Both the position numbers and the translations under genes were made by a program. The notes under the pieces are model-generated. The model had not been told where the DNA came from and ran no database searches. It worked only from the letters and a program-made list of their open reading frames with translations. Shown piece after piece: positions 24,142-30,522 of a stretch of DNA of 40,094 bases. Position 1 is the stretch's first letter. The number at the start of each line of letters is the position of its first letter. Source of the stretch: a virus; the IMG/VR virus record IMGVR_UViG_3300044641_002097, positions 1 to 40,094 of that record, one strand, 5' to 3'.

Positions 24142-24790
24142 TTTGATTATCTTTTAAGATTTCCTTTTTAATCCAGTTGACGCAGTGCCTACGCCAGTCC
24201 TTAATCGTGTTGTAGTGTTCCTGTGTAGCGTTTGCATGGTCGTTAAACTCGTTTATCCAATGTGCAGGATTATTGATCTTACACGACCTCATAACCGATT
24301 CCTGCCAAAGTTCATCATTGATAGATTTTTCAAAAAAATCAAAACTCTCTTTTAAAGTATTTCTTAAATTCTTTAATTCTTTATCATTCTTTAATTCTTG
24401 TATAGTGGTTGATGGCTGGTTGATCGTTGGTTGATCGTTGGTTGATTGTTGGTTGGTTTGCTGGTTAACTTCCTGATACTTTTTATAGTTAACTATTGAT
24501 ATACAGCTTCCTGCGCTGGTTTTTTCGGTGGTTATCTGCTGGTTAATTTCAAATATTTCAAGCCATTTTCGTATAATTTGCTCACTAATTCCAGTCTCAT
24601 GACTTAACTTTTTTCTCCCTGTAATTAACTGACCTTGCTTTAGTTCCACAATTCGACCGTTAAAAATAGTCTTACGTGGTTTATGACACGCCTCCATAAC
24701 CAAATGAATCCACAAATGAACAGCAAAGGAATCGGTATAAAAACCTGAATCCTGAATTGATCTATGAACTTTTATCCAGCCGTCTGTCAT
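24059..24790 (-). CDS. DnaD-like replication initiator
   Basis: The 243-residue protein begins MTDGWIKVHRSIQDSGFY and has a winged-helix domain at about 3-105: LKQGQLITGRKKLSHETGIS, then QIIRKWLEIFE. A Gln/Asn/Thr linker (about 107-135) precedes a helical C-terminal domain (about 140-220) with WINEFNDHAN and HCVNWIKKE, as in DnaD-like replisome organisers. It is expected to bind origin DNA and recruit helicase. The linker region of the gene holds five to six repeats of an 11-bp unit next to AT-rich DNA, as in phages whose origin lies inside the initiator gene. Confidence 0.8.
   Translation of the reverse strand: MTDGWIKVHRSIQDSGFYTDSFAVHLWIHLVMEACHKPRKTIFNGRIVELKQGQLITGRKKLSHETGISEQIIRKWLEIFEINQQITTEKTSAGSCISIVNYKKYQEVNQQTNQQSTNDQPTINQPSTTIQELKNDKELKNLRNTLKESFDFFEKSINDELWQESVMRSCKINNPAHWINEFNDHANATQEHYNTIKDWRRHCVNWIKKEILKDNQNDKSNPKDRIDSIREWGERMAAGGGSQ
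24329..24470. other. Candidate origin of replication inside the initiator gene
   Basis: An AT-rich tract with repeated TTCTTTAA/TTCTTTAT units (about 24329-24405) lies next to an array of 11-bp repeats (24408-24470). This is the layout of initiator-binding iterons next to an unwinding element, as in lambda O and replisome-organiser genes. Position inside the DnaD-like gene supports it. Confidence 0.6.
24408..24470. repeat. Tandem 11-bp iterons
   Basis: The unit GGTTGATCGTT occurs in tandem: GGTTGATGGCT (24408), GGTTGATCGTT (24419), GGTTGATCGTT (24430), GGTTGATTGTT (24441), GGTTGGTTTGCT (24452) and a partial GGTTAAC (24464). Two copies are identical. On the coding strand they encode the NQQ/NDQP/INQP linker of the initiator. 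An 11-bp period puts sites on one face of the helix. Confidence 0.75.
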
Positions 24791-24990
24791 AACATTTCTG
24801 CTAATCTTTTCAGTTCCTCCGATAACGCTAATGCGTCATCCTTAGTCATCAAAACATAGCCTGAATACTCTTGGTGTGGTTCATCAAGTAACCCAGCCTG
24901 TAAATAGATCATTTGGTCTTTATTAATAAATACTTCCAATGATCTTTCTGACCCTTCCTCTAATACGTGAAATACAGTTGTCGTTGCCAT
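24787..24990 (-). CDS. Small phage protein controlled by a structured leader
   Basis: The 67-residue acidic protein begins MATTTVFHVLEEGSERSLEV and ends in a helix with EELKRLAEML. Small proteins of this kind are common in Bacteroidota phages and have no known function. It is the first gene after a promoter and a roughly 95-nt leader with an apparent attenuator, and it is coupled by ATGA to the replication initiator. It could therefore be a regulator or simply the first gene of the replication transcript. Confidence 0.65.
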   Translation of the reverse strand: MATTTVFHVLEEGSERSLEVFINKDQMIYLQAGLLDEPHQEYSGYVLMTKDDALALSEELKRLAEML

Positions 24991-24991
24991 A

Positions 24992-25017
24992 TTAAAATAG
25001 AAAACCCATGTAGGGTT
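24992..25017 (-). terminator. Terminator-like hairpin of a putative attenuator
   Basis: AACCC (25003-25007) and GGGTT (25013-25017) form a 5-bp stem with a 5-nt loop. On the minus strand it is followed by TTCTATTTTAAT, ending at the ATG at 24990. CCCATGT (25005-25011) inside it is complementary to ACATGGG (25040-25046) further upstream in the leader, so the terminator and that longer-range pairing exclude each other. Confidence 0.55.
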
Positions 25018-25078
25018 CAGAGTAGCCGCTCCTCCCCCAACATGGGCAATAATGTCGTTATTAATAGCAGTCGGCTAC
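25003..25078 (-). promoter_or_regulatory. Structured leader upstream of the replication genes
   Basis: In the transcript GTAGCCG (25078-25072) pairs with CGGCTAC (25028-25022), enclosing 43 nt. These include an AATAA/TTATT hairpin and a CCCATGT segment complementary to the downstream terminator arm. The segment AGGAGCG is shared with the helicase leader. An attenuation or riboregulator role is inferred from the mutually exclusive pairings. Confidence 0.5.
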
Positions 25079-25093
25079 CTGCTTTTAACACTA

Positions 25094-25101
25094 CAAATAT
25101 A
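25094..25101 (-). promoter_or_regulatory. -7 element of the replication-region promoter
   Basis: TATATTTG on the minus strand matches TAnnTTTG exactly and lies 104 nt before the ATG at 24990. No convincing TTTG occurs at the usual -33 spacing, so the promoter may be weak or activator-dependent. It lies just after the stop codon of the preceding gene. Confidence 0.55.
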
Positions 25102-25103
25102 CT

Positions 25104-25427
25104 CTATTTCCGTGATTTTCGGTTATGTTTTTTCAACAATTTTCCTGCCCTTCCAATCCATTTATGGCTATCAATCTGAATGATTCCACCAACGGTTACC
25201 ATACCTGCACCGATGTAGCCGAGTTCAGGTAATGGCATTTCCGAGTTTTTAGCCTCCACAGATGCGAGGATTGCCAGTAGTCCGATGATAGACACCACCG
25301 TACCTGTTTTGTACTCCTGATGGCTTCTAAATAGGTTGTACTGCATATCCTGAATGGTCAGGGTGTCCCGTTGTTGCGCCTGTGATGTGGAGGCGAGTAG
25401 GGAAAGTATGAGGATGAGTTTTTTCAT
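25104..25427 (-). CDS. Exported membrane protein, unknown function
   Basis: The 107-residue protein has an N-terminal signal peptide (KKLILILSLLASTSQAQ, probable cleavage after AQA/AQ). Two hydrophobic segments follow at about 43-58 (TVVSIIGLLAILASVEA) and 71-86 (GYIGAGMVTVGGIIQID), with a basic C-terminal tail (KLLKKHNRKSRK). Early expression and envelope targeting suggest a host-envelope role such as superinfection exclusion, but no family was recognised. It starts with a TAATG overlap with the preceding gene. Confidence 0.7.
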   Translation of the reverse strand: MKKLILILSLLASTSQAQQRDTLTIQDMQYNLFRSHQEYKTGTVVSIIGLLAILASVEAKNSEMPLPELGYIGAGMVTVGGIIQIDSHKWIGRAGKLLKKHNRKSRK

Positions 25428-25669
25428 TATGCTTCTGGGTTTGTCATTTCGATTTCACGAACTTTCAGGTTTTTGTCAACTATTCCTGATGCTTCGTTAA
25501 TCTTTAATTGTAGTGCAGTTCTGTCAAGTTCATACCGAAGTGCGTTGTTAGCTTGTTTTGCAAGGTTAGCTTGAGCCTTAGCAGTATCGACATCAATCTC
25601 TCTGCTCTCTAACTTTCCCATTGTTTCAAACAGGAAGTGTAGTAATGATTTGTTGTTAGTTGGTTTCAT
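25427..25669 (-). CDS. Small helical phage protein of unknown function
   Basis: The 80-residue protein begins MKPTNNKSLLHFLFETMGKL and contains IDVDTAKAQANLAKQANNAL. The same pattern (LxxFLFxxMxxLxxxxIDxxxAKAxAxLAxQ) is widespread in small early proteins of Bacteroidota and enterobacterial phages. No function is known. It overlaps the AT-rich gene before it by 14 bp. Confidence 0.7.
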   Translation of the reverse strand: MKPTNNKSLLHFLFETMGKLESREIDVDTAKAQANLAKQANNALRYELDRTALQLKINEASGIVDKNLKVREIEMTNPEA

Positions 25670-26285
25670 CTATATGTTTTTTTAACAGTTTAAGTGCATC
25701 TGCAAAATCTAATTCTTTCGATATGTCAACTTTATACTTAACCCGAAAGTATCTTTCTATTTCGTAGTAAAACTCTAGCGACTTTATTTTTTCATAACCA
25801 AGTTCAAAAAAATCAAACAATTCTATTTTAATTAGTAGATAGTTGTTGAATCCATATTTATGTATAGGTATCCAAACATACTTACCATCTATTTCTGTTT
25901 CGTGCCTTCCCCAATTATGAATTGAGGACACGGTACAGATATTTCTAATTCTAGGATCAAGAATTTTATTTTCAAATAGAATAAAACAGGCTTTGACATA
26001 ATCGTTAGTAGTTGATGTTTTTTGTGAATAATAGTCAGAAACAAATGATGAGGATAGTGAATTTGTGTCGTAGAACTTTATTACATTATTCCAAAGATCA
26101 ATATCTATTTTATAATAACTGCGAAACTCCTCTTCTTTTAGAATATCAAGTGAGTTTTCTTCTTTTACAGTGTAGTCTTTATGGACAAATTTTTTGCCGT
26201 CAATAATAACTGTTTCAGAATTGTCTCTCCGAATTTTCACCATTGTATTAATGGCATAGCCTTCATTAATTGCTTCTAATTTCAT
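25656..26285 (-). CDS. AT-rich gene of unknown function
   Basis: The 209-residue protein is rich in Ile, Tyr, Phe, Asn and Lys and has no membrane segment or recognised motif. It starts MKLEAINEGYAINTMVKIRR, has IHNWGRHETEIDGKYVWIP near the middle, and ends with a charged helix (DFADALKLLKKHIDE). GC content in the lines counted is about 30%, against mid-40s in neighbours, which suggests recent acquisition from an AT-rich source. It sits in frame with its neighbours without gaps. It might be a host-takeover or defence-related accessory gene, but the sequence does not say which. Confidence 0.65.
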   Translation of the reverse strand: MKLEAINEGYAINTMVKIRRDNSETVIIDGKKFVHKDYTVKEENSLDILKEEEFRSYYKIDIDLWNNVIKFYDTNSLSSSFVSDYYSQKTSTTNDYVKACFILFENKILDPRIRNICTVSSIHNWGRHETEIDGKYVWIPIHKYGFNNYLLIKIELFDFFELGYEKIKSLEFYYEIERYFRVKYKVDISKELDFADALKLLKKHIDETN

Positions 26286-26645
26286 TTAGTTTAATTCACT
26301 TAATTGTTGATACACTGGTGGTATTTTCAGATTCTTTCGATTTTCAATATGCGCCAACTCTGACATATACAGCGGATGCGTTACGATGCAGTGCAGGAAT
26401 ACGGTCATGTTGTGCCACGTCATCTTACGGGACAGGAATGTATCATTCGCTTTGCCTGTTGCGTCAATCTGCTCCTGACACTGCTCTTTGATGCGCTTAT
26501 ACTCCCTGAATGCGTAATTACGTAGGGCGTGCGTTGGTGTTGCTTTAATGCCTTGCTTTTCCCAATGTGTGAGCATCCAATAGTAATCGGATTCTAGTTG
26601 CGCCTTTGTTACGGCTTCGTTGGTGATGTTTCTAGGTGTTGCCAT
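26286..26645 (-). CDS. Phage protein of unknown function
   Basis: The 119-residue helical, basic protein has KAQLESDYYWMLTHWEKQG and KYKRIKEQCQEQI-like stretches in the N-terminal half and TWHNMTVFLHCIVTHPLYM in the second. It abuts the AT-rich gene without a gap. No conserved motif was recognised. Confidence 0.6.
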   Translation of the reverse strand: MATPRNITNEAVTKAQLESDYYWMLTHWEKQGIKATPTHALRNYAFREYKRIKEQCQEQIDATGKANDTFLSRKMTWHNMTVFLHCIVTHPLYMSELAHIENRKNLKIPPVYQQLSELN

Positions 26646-26685
26646 GTTTCATTCTCTTCTCCCTACCGTCAATCCGCTCGGTGGG

Positions 26686-26913
26686 TTAGCGGGTTAGTTC
26701 ACTACCAAGTTTATAGTAGGCATCAACAAATTCTTTCTCTTCCTGATTTAATTTACCTGATAAAAAATTGCCACCATCAAATCCAATTAAGTCTATCAGT
26801 TCTTTTGGCGTAACATTTATCTGATAACCATTAAATGTTATTTCGTCAATTTTTTTCCAAGCATTAGAAGTCAAGTTTAATACTTCTATTCTAATTAGTG
26901 TCTTCTCTTCCAT
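26686..26913 (-). CDS. Small acidic protein of unknown function
   Basis: The 75-residue acidic protein begins MEEKTLIRIEVLNLTSNAW and ends with a helix (LNQEEKEFVDAYYKLGSEL). It overlaps the upstream gene by one base (TGATG). No motif was recognised. The 40 bp after it contain an imperfect 8-bp hairpin (26671-26695) without a T-tract. Confidence 0.55.
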   Translation of the reverse strand: MEEKTLIRIEVLNLTSNAWKKIDEITFNGYQINVTPKELIDLIGFDGGNFLSGKLNQEEKEFVDAYYKLGSELTR

Positions 26914-27242
26914 CAGTCGTGCTTGTTTTTGGTTCTCCTTTCATTGCGGTGGTTGATGAAGTCTTGTGCTAAATCAAAAGCACTATGAGCATCCCATCTA
27001 TCTGTATTTACAAATATCTCCCTCGCCAACGCCTCGACTTCATCATCTTGTTGCTGATGCTGTTGCAGTTCTTCTGCCTTCTTACAGGCTTCATCGGCTT
27101 GTTGTCCGAGTGAAAGTCGCTCGAAGCGGGTGATGAGTTCGGTGAGGTGATCTGCTTCTAATTGGGTCGGAATTAATTCTGCAATCTTCTTACAGGAATT
27201 TATAAGACCGTCATTGCAAAGGTTTTTTAAGTCGTGTTTCAT
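26913..27242 (-). CDS. Small coiled-coil protein of unknown function
   Basis: The 109-residue protein is helical, with a probable coiled coil (ADEACKKAEELQQHQQQDDE) in the middle and basic ends (KHDLKNL, NERRTKNKHD). It is preceded by a 17-codon mini-ORF whose stop overlaps its ATG. Function unknown. Confidence 0.6.
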   Translation of the reverse strand: MKHDLKNLCNDGLINSCKKIAELIPTQLEADHLTELITRFERLSLGQQADEACKKAEELQQHQQQDDEVEALAREIFVNTDRWDAHSAFDLAQDFINHRNERRTKNKHD

Positions 27243-27292
27243 GGTTGTGTGGGGTTGAGTGCTTTGATTTTGGCTAGTAGGGTTGGGTTCAT
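27239..27292 (-). CDS. Possible 17-residue coupling mini-ORF
   Basis: The frame starts 6 bp after the preceding stop codon and runs MNPTLLAKIKALNPTQP to a TGA that overlaps the next ATG (ATGA). The overlap pattern equals that of real gene pairs here, so the frame may be translated to deliver ribosomes to the next gene. Its size allows no functional statement. Confidence 0.3.
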   Translation of the reverse strand: MNPTLLAKIKALNPTQP

Positions 27293-27298
27293 GGTTAG

Positions 27299-27565
27299 TT
27301 AGTTTTCTAAATAATATTCTTTACTTCTGCCTTCAATTAATCGGTTTTTTACGTCAACACCTCTTTCAATTAAATCCCGAATCCTTGCTCTCGGATCACC
27401 GATGTTGAGTTCATTCATGGCTTCCTTGACGGTGATAGACTTACCACTTCTTAGCCATTCATACAGCCTCTGACATTGCGCCCCGAAGCGGTGCTTAATC
27501 GCATCGTACTGCATCTGATTCTCGGCAGTGTTTTGCGGTGTGTTGAAGTCGATAGGGAGTTGCAT
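27299..27565 (-). CDS. Winged-helix DNA-binding protein
   Basis: The 88-residue protein has CQRLYEWLRSGKSITVKEAM, then NELNIGDPRARIRDLIERGV, a helix-turn-helix/winged-helix of the type often found in small phage proteins with the pattern LxWLxxGxSITxxEAxxxxxIxxxxARIxDLxxxG. It starts in a TAATG overlap with the NinB-like gene. It may regulate the early operon; targets are unknown. Confidence 0.72.
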   Translation of the reverse strand: MQLPIDFNTPQNTAENQMQYDAIKHRFGAQCQRLYEWLRSGKSITVKEAMNELNIGDPRARIRDLIERGVDVKNRLIEGRSKEYYLEN

Positions 27566-27987
27566 TAGATGGATAGTGTTGTTTGTTCATTTGGGTCGGG
27601 AATATCTATACCAAGATACTCCGCTGACCATTGTTGAATACTTGCAATAAAATCGTTAAATTCTTGTGGCGTTAACTCCGTGCTAGATCGCACCGTCTGT
27701 ATTATTTCACCATCATTGGTTGTTAGTTCCTGTTTGAGAAATCGAAACTTTAACAACTCATGCACCCCGTCTGTTGACAATTCAACACCTAGTGCTTTCA
27801 TTCCATCACGTACAATCGGCACAACTGCACCCCAATAATAACGATTTTGTTGATTTGTACGTCTTCGGTGCTGAAATAAATACAACACTACCTGATTTCC
27901 GTCCATCTCTTTGACCCGTTGCAGGAATGCAGAACGTGCATCCAATACGAGTTTCCCATCAACGACAGCACCGAAGAACGTATCCAC
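27565..27987 (-). CDS. NinB-like recombination protein
   Basis: The 140-residue protein starts at GTG (27987). It contains HRRRTNQQNRYYWGAVVPIV, close to the RxxxQNxxYW signature of the NinB/Orf family, which assists single-strand annealing recombination and replaces RecFOR in lambda. It lies one gene after ERF, in keeping with a recombination module. The C-terminus ends in a short acidic tail. Identification is by motif. Confidence 0.65.
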   Translation of the reverse strand: MDTFFGAVVDGKLVLDARSAFLQRVKEMDGNQVVLYLFQHRRRTNQQNRYYWGAVVPIVRDGMKALGVELSTDGVHELLKFRFLKQELTTNDGEIIQTVRSSTELTPQEFNDFIASIQQWSAEYLGIDIPDPNEQTTLSI

Positions 27988-27988
27988 T

Positions 27989-28474
27989 TTACTTGAATTT
28001 AACCTCTACTATGGTCTTGGATGATTTAACAGGAGGCGCAATGGTTACGACCTCGCCTGTGGTGTCATCTACGATGGTAGTTGTCTGCTTCAATGATTTC
28101 AGGAACGTTTCACGGTCTTTAATCATGTCTTTCATCGCTCCTGATTTCTCCGTAAGGTCACGGTACACGGGATCACCGCATCCGTCAAACGTCCACTTAG
28201 TACCCGCTTCCTTCATAGCTAACTCCGCACCGTGTATGGTGATGCGTTCACCTTTAGCGTATTTACTTGCCTCATCTACACAGGCAGAAAGGATTCCTTC
28301 GGCTACGGTGTTGAGGATGGATTGCGCCCACCGTACTTTGATTAATACATCGAGGGGATTCATTGTGCCGTCAATGGTACAGGCGTTAACGAGGCGGTCT
28401 GCGATCTCCTGCGCCTTTTCTTTGGATGGGGTGGCATACACCACTGCGTCATCAATTTCGATTGATTGTGTCAT
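27989..28474 (-). CDS. Recombination-module protein of unknown function
   Basis: The 161-residue protein starts with an ATGA overlap to ERF and precedes the NinB-like gene by one base. It contains AQEIADRLVNACTIDGTMNP, AELAMKEAGTKWTFDGCGDP and a Lys/Thr/Val tail. Proteins of this shape are common next to phage recombinases in Bacteroidota, without known function. Confidence 0.6.
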   Translation of the reverse strand: MTQSIEIDDAVVYATPSKEKAQEIADRLVNACTIDGTMNPLDVLIKVRWAQSILNTVAEGILSACVDEASKYAKGERITIHGAELAMKEAGTKWTFDGCGDPVYRDLTEKSGAMKDMIKDRETFLKSLKQTTTIVDDTTGEVVTIAPPVKSSKTIVEVKFK

Positions 28475-29121
28475 TTCTTTGCTTTTATTAAGGCTTCAAT
28501 TTCTGCTCTGCATTCCTTGTTCACCTGATAGTATTTTAGAATGTCTGCAAGGCTTGTTACTGTTCCCAGATCAATGCCGTTAAGCATATTCTGCCACTCC
28601 TGCGTAATCTTACCGTCCTTCGTTGTCTTGTTCAGCCATTTACTAGGCTTTGGTGCTGATGGTGTTTGTGGTGCTGATACGGTTTCATGGTGCGTATTCT
28701 CTACGTCATCACCTGTATCCACAGGGATACAGAACAGTTGGAATGCCATGTACTTATAGGCAACACTAAACGCTTTCGGAGTGGCTTTGTCACCGCTATC
28801 CATCCCCTCCCCAAACACCACTACTTCAATACTGCTGTTATCCTGTGAATGTACGATGGTGTATTTCACCTGCACAATGGCACGGAATAACGCACCACCA
28901 TTCTTAGATTCAAACTGTGTGATTTCATGGCTCATCATTTCGGGGATAATCACCACCTTGTTAGCTACAAGCATGGGATTTAAAACAGCATACACATCAT
29001 CAATGCCTCTGAAATTGTAGTTCTGCTGTGTGTTGCGCTTACTCTTTGCAATGGGGTCTATTGCCTCCATGATTGCACATAGAGCGGAGTAAATTAATGG
29101 GAGTTCTTTCGTGTTAGTCAT
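28471..29121 (-). CDS. ERF-family single-strand annealing recombinase
   Basis: The 216-residue protein has the ERF pattern: an N-terminal helical part (IYSALCAIMEAIDPIAKSKR), YNFRGIDDVYAVLNPMLVAN, then the signature GEGMDSGDKATPKAFSVAYKYM, followed by a linker and a short C-terminal domain. ERF proteins anneal complementary single strands during phage recombination and circularisation. It is grouped with NinB-like and VRR-NUC genes. Size is typical. Confidence 0.88.
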   Translation of the reverse strand: MTNTKELPLIYSALCAIMEAIDPIAKSKRNTQQNYNFRGIDDVYAVLNPMLVANKVVIIPEMMSHEITQFESKNGGALFRAIVQVKYTIVHSQDNSSIEVVVFGEGMDSGDKATPKAFSVAYKYMAFQLFCIPVDTGDDVENTHHETVSAPQTPSAPKPSKWLNKTTKDGKITQEWQNMLNGIDLGTVTSLADILKYYQVNKECRAEIEALIKAKK

Positions 29122-29125
29122 TTGT

Positions 29126-29308
29126 TTACGCTTCGTTGAAATTGTTATCCAGTTTAAGTTCGTTAATAAATGCGGTGTCTAGTTCCGCTTCGTATGCAAG
29201 TTCGATGACCTGCTCCCGTTCATCCTGCCGTTGCAGTTCCGACCTGAATCGGGTGTCGATGGTGTCGAAGTATTCCCGAATCATGCGCTTTAGAAGGTCT
29301 TTGTTCAT
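29126..29308 (-). CDS. Small acidic helical protein
   Basis: The 60-residue charged protein begins MNKDLLKRMIREYFDTIDTR and continues with RQDEREQVIELAYEAEL. It starts in an ATGA overlap with the 35-residue membrane peptide and ends 4 bp before ERF. No motif was recognised. Confidence 0.6.
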   Translation of the reverse strand: MNKDLLKRMIREYFDTIDTRFRSELQRQDEREQVIELAYEAELDTAFINELKLDNNFNEA

Positions 29309-29412
29309 TTGCGATTCCTGTATTTAGGTGTGAGTGATCTGATTAATCCGACTATGTAGAATATTGCCACCAATCCGAGTACGGCTAATATTCCTTCTGT
29401 GATGGGGTTCAT
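29305..29412 (-). CDS. 35-residue single-TM peptide
   Basis: The frame begins MNPITEGILAVLGLVAIFYI and ends TPKYRNRK: one transmembrane helix followed by a basic tail. Its start overlaps the previous mini-gene's stop and its stop overlaps the next gene's start (ATGA on both sides), which argues that it is real despite its size. It may insert into the inner membrane early in infection. Confidence 0.55.
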   Translation of the reverse strand: MNPITEGILAVLGLVAIFYIVGLIRSLTPKYRNRK

Positions 29413-29531
29413 TTGCCTATCCAATACATTAACTGTCCTGATTTTCCGACATAGATACCCGTGTCGGCTTTCGGGTTGTTCTCCATGAATCGCATGAAGA
29501 TAGTGAAGGAAGTTGTGATGAGTGTGTGCAT
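29409..29531 (-). CDS. 40-residue small protein
   Basis: The frame begins MHTLITTSFTIFMRFMENNP and ends GKSGQLMYWIGK. It lies three bases after the preceding gene's stop codon (29534) and its TGA overlaps the following ATG. Codons and composition look coding. Function unknown. Confidence 0.5.
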   Translation of the reverse strand: MHTLITTSFTIFMRFMENNPKADTGIYVGKSGQLMYWIGK

Positions 29532-29533
29532 GG

Positions 29534-29782
29534 TTACGGTGCTAATTGTTCCTCAATTTTTTCGTGAAGTTGTCGTTTTACCTTATCCGAATCGTATTGA
29601 TAGTCATGCCGTCCATCGAATCCATTCTCCTGCTCTGCTTCCTCTACTGTTACTTCGATGTCGAACTCAAGGGTAACTACTACCCGCTTGGTGTAGGTCA
29701 GTGGATTCATGGCTCTGTGGAGTTTGTCAACTGCGTTACCTGCGATTTGAGATAGTTTGCGTTGTGCGTCTGTAATGCTCAT
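29534..29782 (-). CDS. Small acidic early protein
   Basis: The 82-residue protein begins MSITDAQRKLSQIAGNAVDK, then has TKRVVVTLEFDIEVTVEEAE and an acidic C-terminal helix. It is coupled by ATGA to the HTH gene before it. No family was recognised. Confidence 0.6.
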   Translation of the reverse strand: MSITDAQRKLSQIAGNAVDKLHRAMNPLTYTKRVVVTLEFDIEVTVEEAEQENGFDGRHDYQYDSDKVKRQLHEKIEEQLAP

Positions 29783-29994
29783 GCCTTTACTGCTTTAAAT
29801 CGCTCCTTATGTTGCTGAATCATCATTTCAGCGTGTTCAAAGATGCGACGGTTAGTAGGTGTTAGTGCCTTGTCATTAAAGGCTTTCTGCACTGTCAGTT
29901 GTGACAGTTCCAACTCATCGGCTATTCGCTTCTTGTCACCGTGAATTAGTGACTTTTCGATGAGTTTAATCATGCTAGGTGTGTATTGTTTCAT
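29779..29994 (-). CDS. Small HTH protein, possible early regulator
   Basis: The 71-residue protein has DKKRIADELELSQLTVQKAF at about residues 20-39, a good helix-turn-helix with a Gln/Thr-rich recognition helix, followed by a helical C-terminus. It could repress the early promoter 400 bp upstream, where an inverted repeat lies next to the -33 box. Assignment to a family (Cro-like or other) is open. Confidence 0.6.
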   Translation of the reverse strand: MKQYTPSMIKLIEKSLIHGDKKRIADELELSQLTVQKAFNDKALTPTNRRIFEHAEMMIQQHKERFKAVKA

Positions 29995-30077
29995 AGTGAA
30001 TTATTAATCTGTTTTACAGCCTCCATTCCACAGGCGATGAAGATGATGAGTCCGATGATTGTGAGGGGGTAGATCAT
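29991..30077 (-). CDS. 28-residue single-TM peptide
   Basis: The frame begins MIYPLTIIGLIIFIACGMEA and ends KQINNSL. Nearly the whole peptide is one hydrophobic helix. Its TGA overlaps the ATG of the HTH gene (ATGA), in keeping with the linkage pattern of this operon. It is a second micro-membrane protein 600 bp from the 35-residue one. Confidence 0.45.
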   Translation of the reverse strand: MIYPLTIIGLIIFIACGMEAVKQINNSL

Positions 30078-30113
30078 TGTAAATGCAGTGTAGGATGCTG
30101 CGCCCCGTTGTGG

Positions 30114-30359
30114 TTATTTTTTGTAAGCTATCGGTGTTATTTCTCGGCTTTCTTTCTGTTGCCATTTAATCTGTCTACCATGATCCCCTTTACCTATCAG
30201 ATCAATTCTACCAAAAAAGAATCTTCCGTCTATCGTTGCGGCAACATATTCTCGGTTGCTTCTTCTGTCTACCAATGTGTTTCCAGCTTCATCTTGGATT
30301 TCGTAAAAGTATTTAGCTGCCTTGTTGTTTGTTTCTGTTACTTTAAGATTGTAGTTCAT
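30114..30359 (-). CDS. First gene of the early operon, unknown function
   Basis: The 81-residue protein begins MNYNLKVTETNNKAAKYFYE and has RRSNREYVAATIDGRFFFGR, ending in KESREITPIAYKK. It is strand-rich and basic. It lies immediately after a canonical promoter and thus is probably among the first proteins made. No family was recognised. Confidence 0.65.
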   Translation of the reverse strand: MNYNLKVTETNNKAAKYFYEIQDEAGNTLVDRRSNREYVAATIDGRFFFGRIDLIGKGDHGRQIKWQQKESREITPIAYKK

Positions 30360-30388
30360 GTCCTTGTGTTTTTGTTTGTTTGACTCTG

Positions 30389-30419
30389 CAAATATACAGT
30401 AGTTATATGATTATACAAG
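30389..30419 (-). promoter_or_regulatory. Early promoter
   Basis: TATATTTG (30396-30389) on the minus strand has CTTG (30419-30416) 19 nt upstream, an ideal Bacteroidota promoter. It lies 30 bp before the first ATG of the early operon. The region around it is very AT-rich. Confidence 0.8.
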
Positions 30420-30424
30420 TATAT

Positions 30425-30455
30425 AGTTACATATTTGTGTAATATATTTGTAACT
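30425..30455. promoter_or_regulatory. Inverted repeat upstream of the early promoter
   Basis: AGTTACA (30425-30431) and TGTAACT (30449-30455) are perfect 7-bp inverted arms with a 17-bp spacer, 6 bp from the -33 box. A plus-strand TATATTTG (30443-30450) lies in the spacer without a -33 partner. An operator is the simplest reading. The whole gap 30360-30522 otherwise holds the promoter and the methyltransferase terminator. Confidence 0.45.
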
Positions 30456-30490
30456 GATTGATAATGAAAGTGGAAATTTTCAGTTAGGGC

Positions 30491-30518
30491 AAAGAAAAAC
30501 CCCTCACATGGAGGGGTT
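30491..30518 (-). terminator. Terminator of the helicase/methyltransferase cassette
   Basis: AACCCCTC (30498-30505) pairs with GAGGGGTT (30511-30518), 8 bp with a 5-nt loop, followed on the minus strand by TTTCTTTG. It lies 4 bp after the methyltransferase stop codon. Confidence 0.85.
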
Positions 30519-30522
30519 GGGG

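Noticed and set aside
26671-26695. Hairpin AATCCGCT/AGCGGGTT as a terminator
   Set aside because: It has no T-tract on the transcribed strand, includes a G-T pair and overlaps the end of a gene in an unbroken operon.
30443-30450. Plus-strand TATATTTG promoter
   Set aside because: There is no -33 partner at a usual distance and no plus-strand gene downstream; transcription would soon meet a hairpin and the methyltransferase gene.
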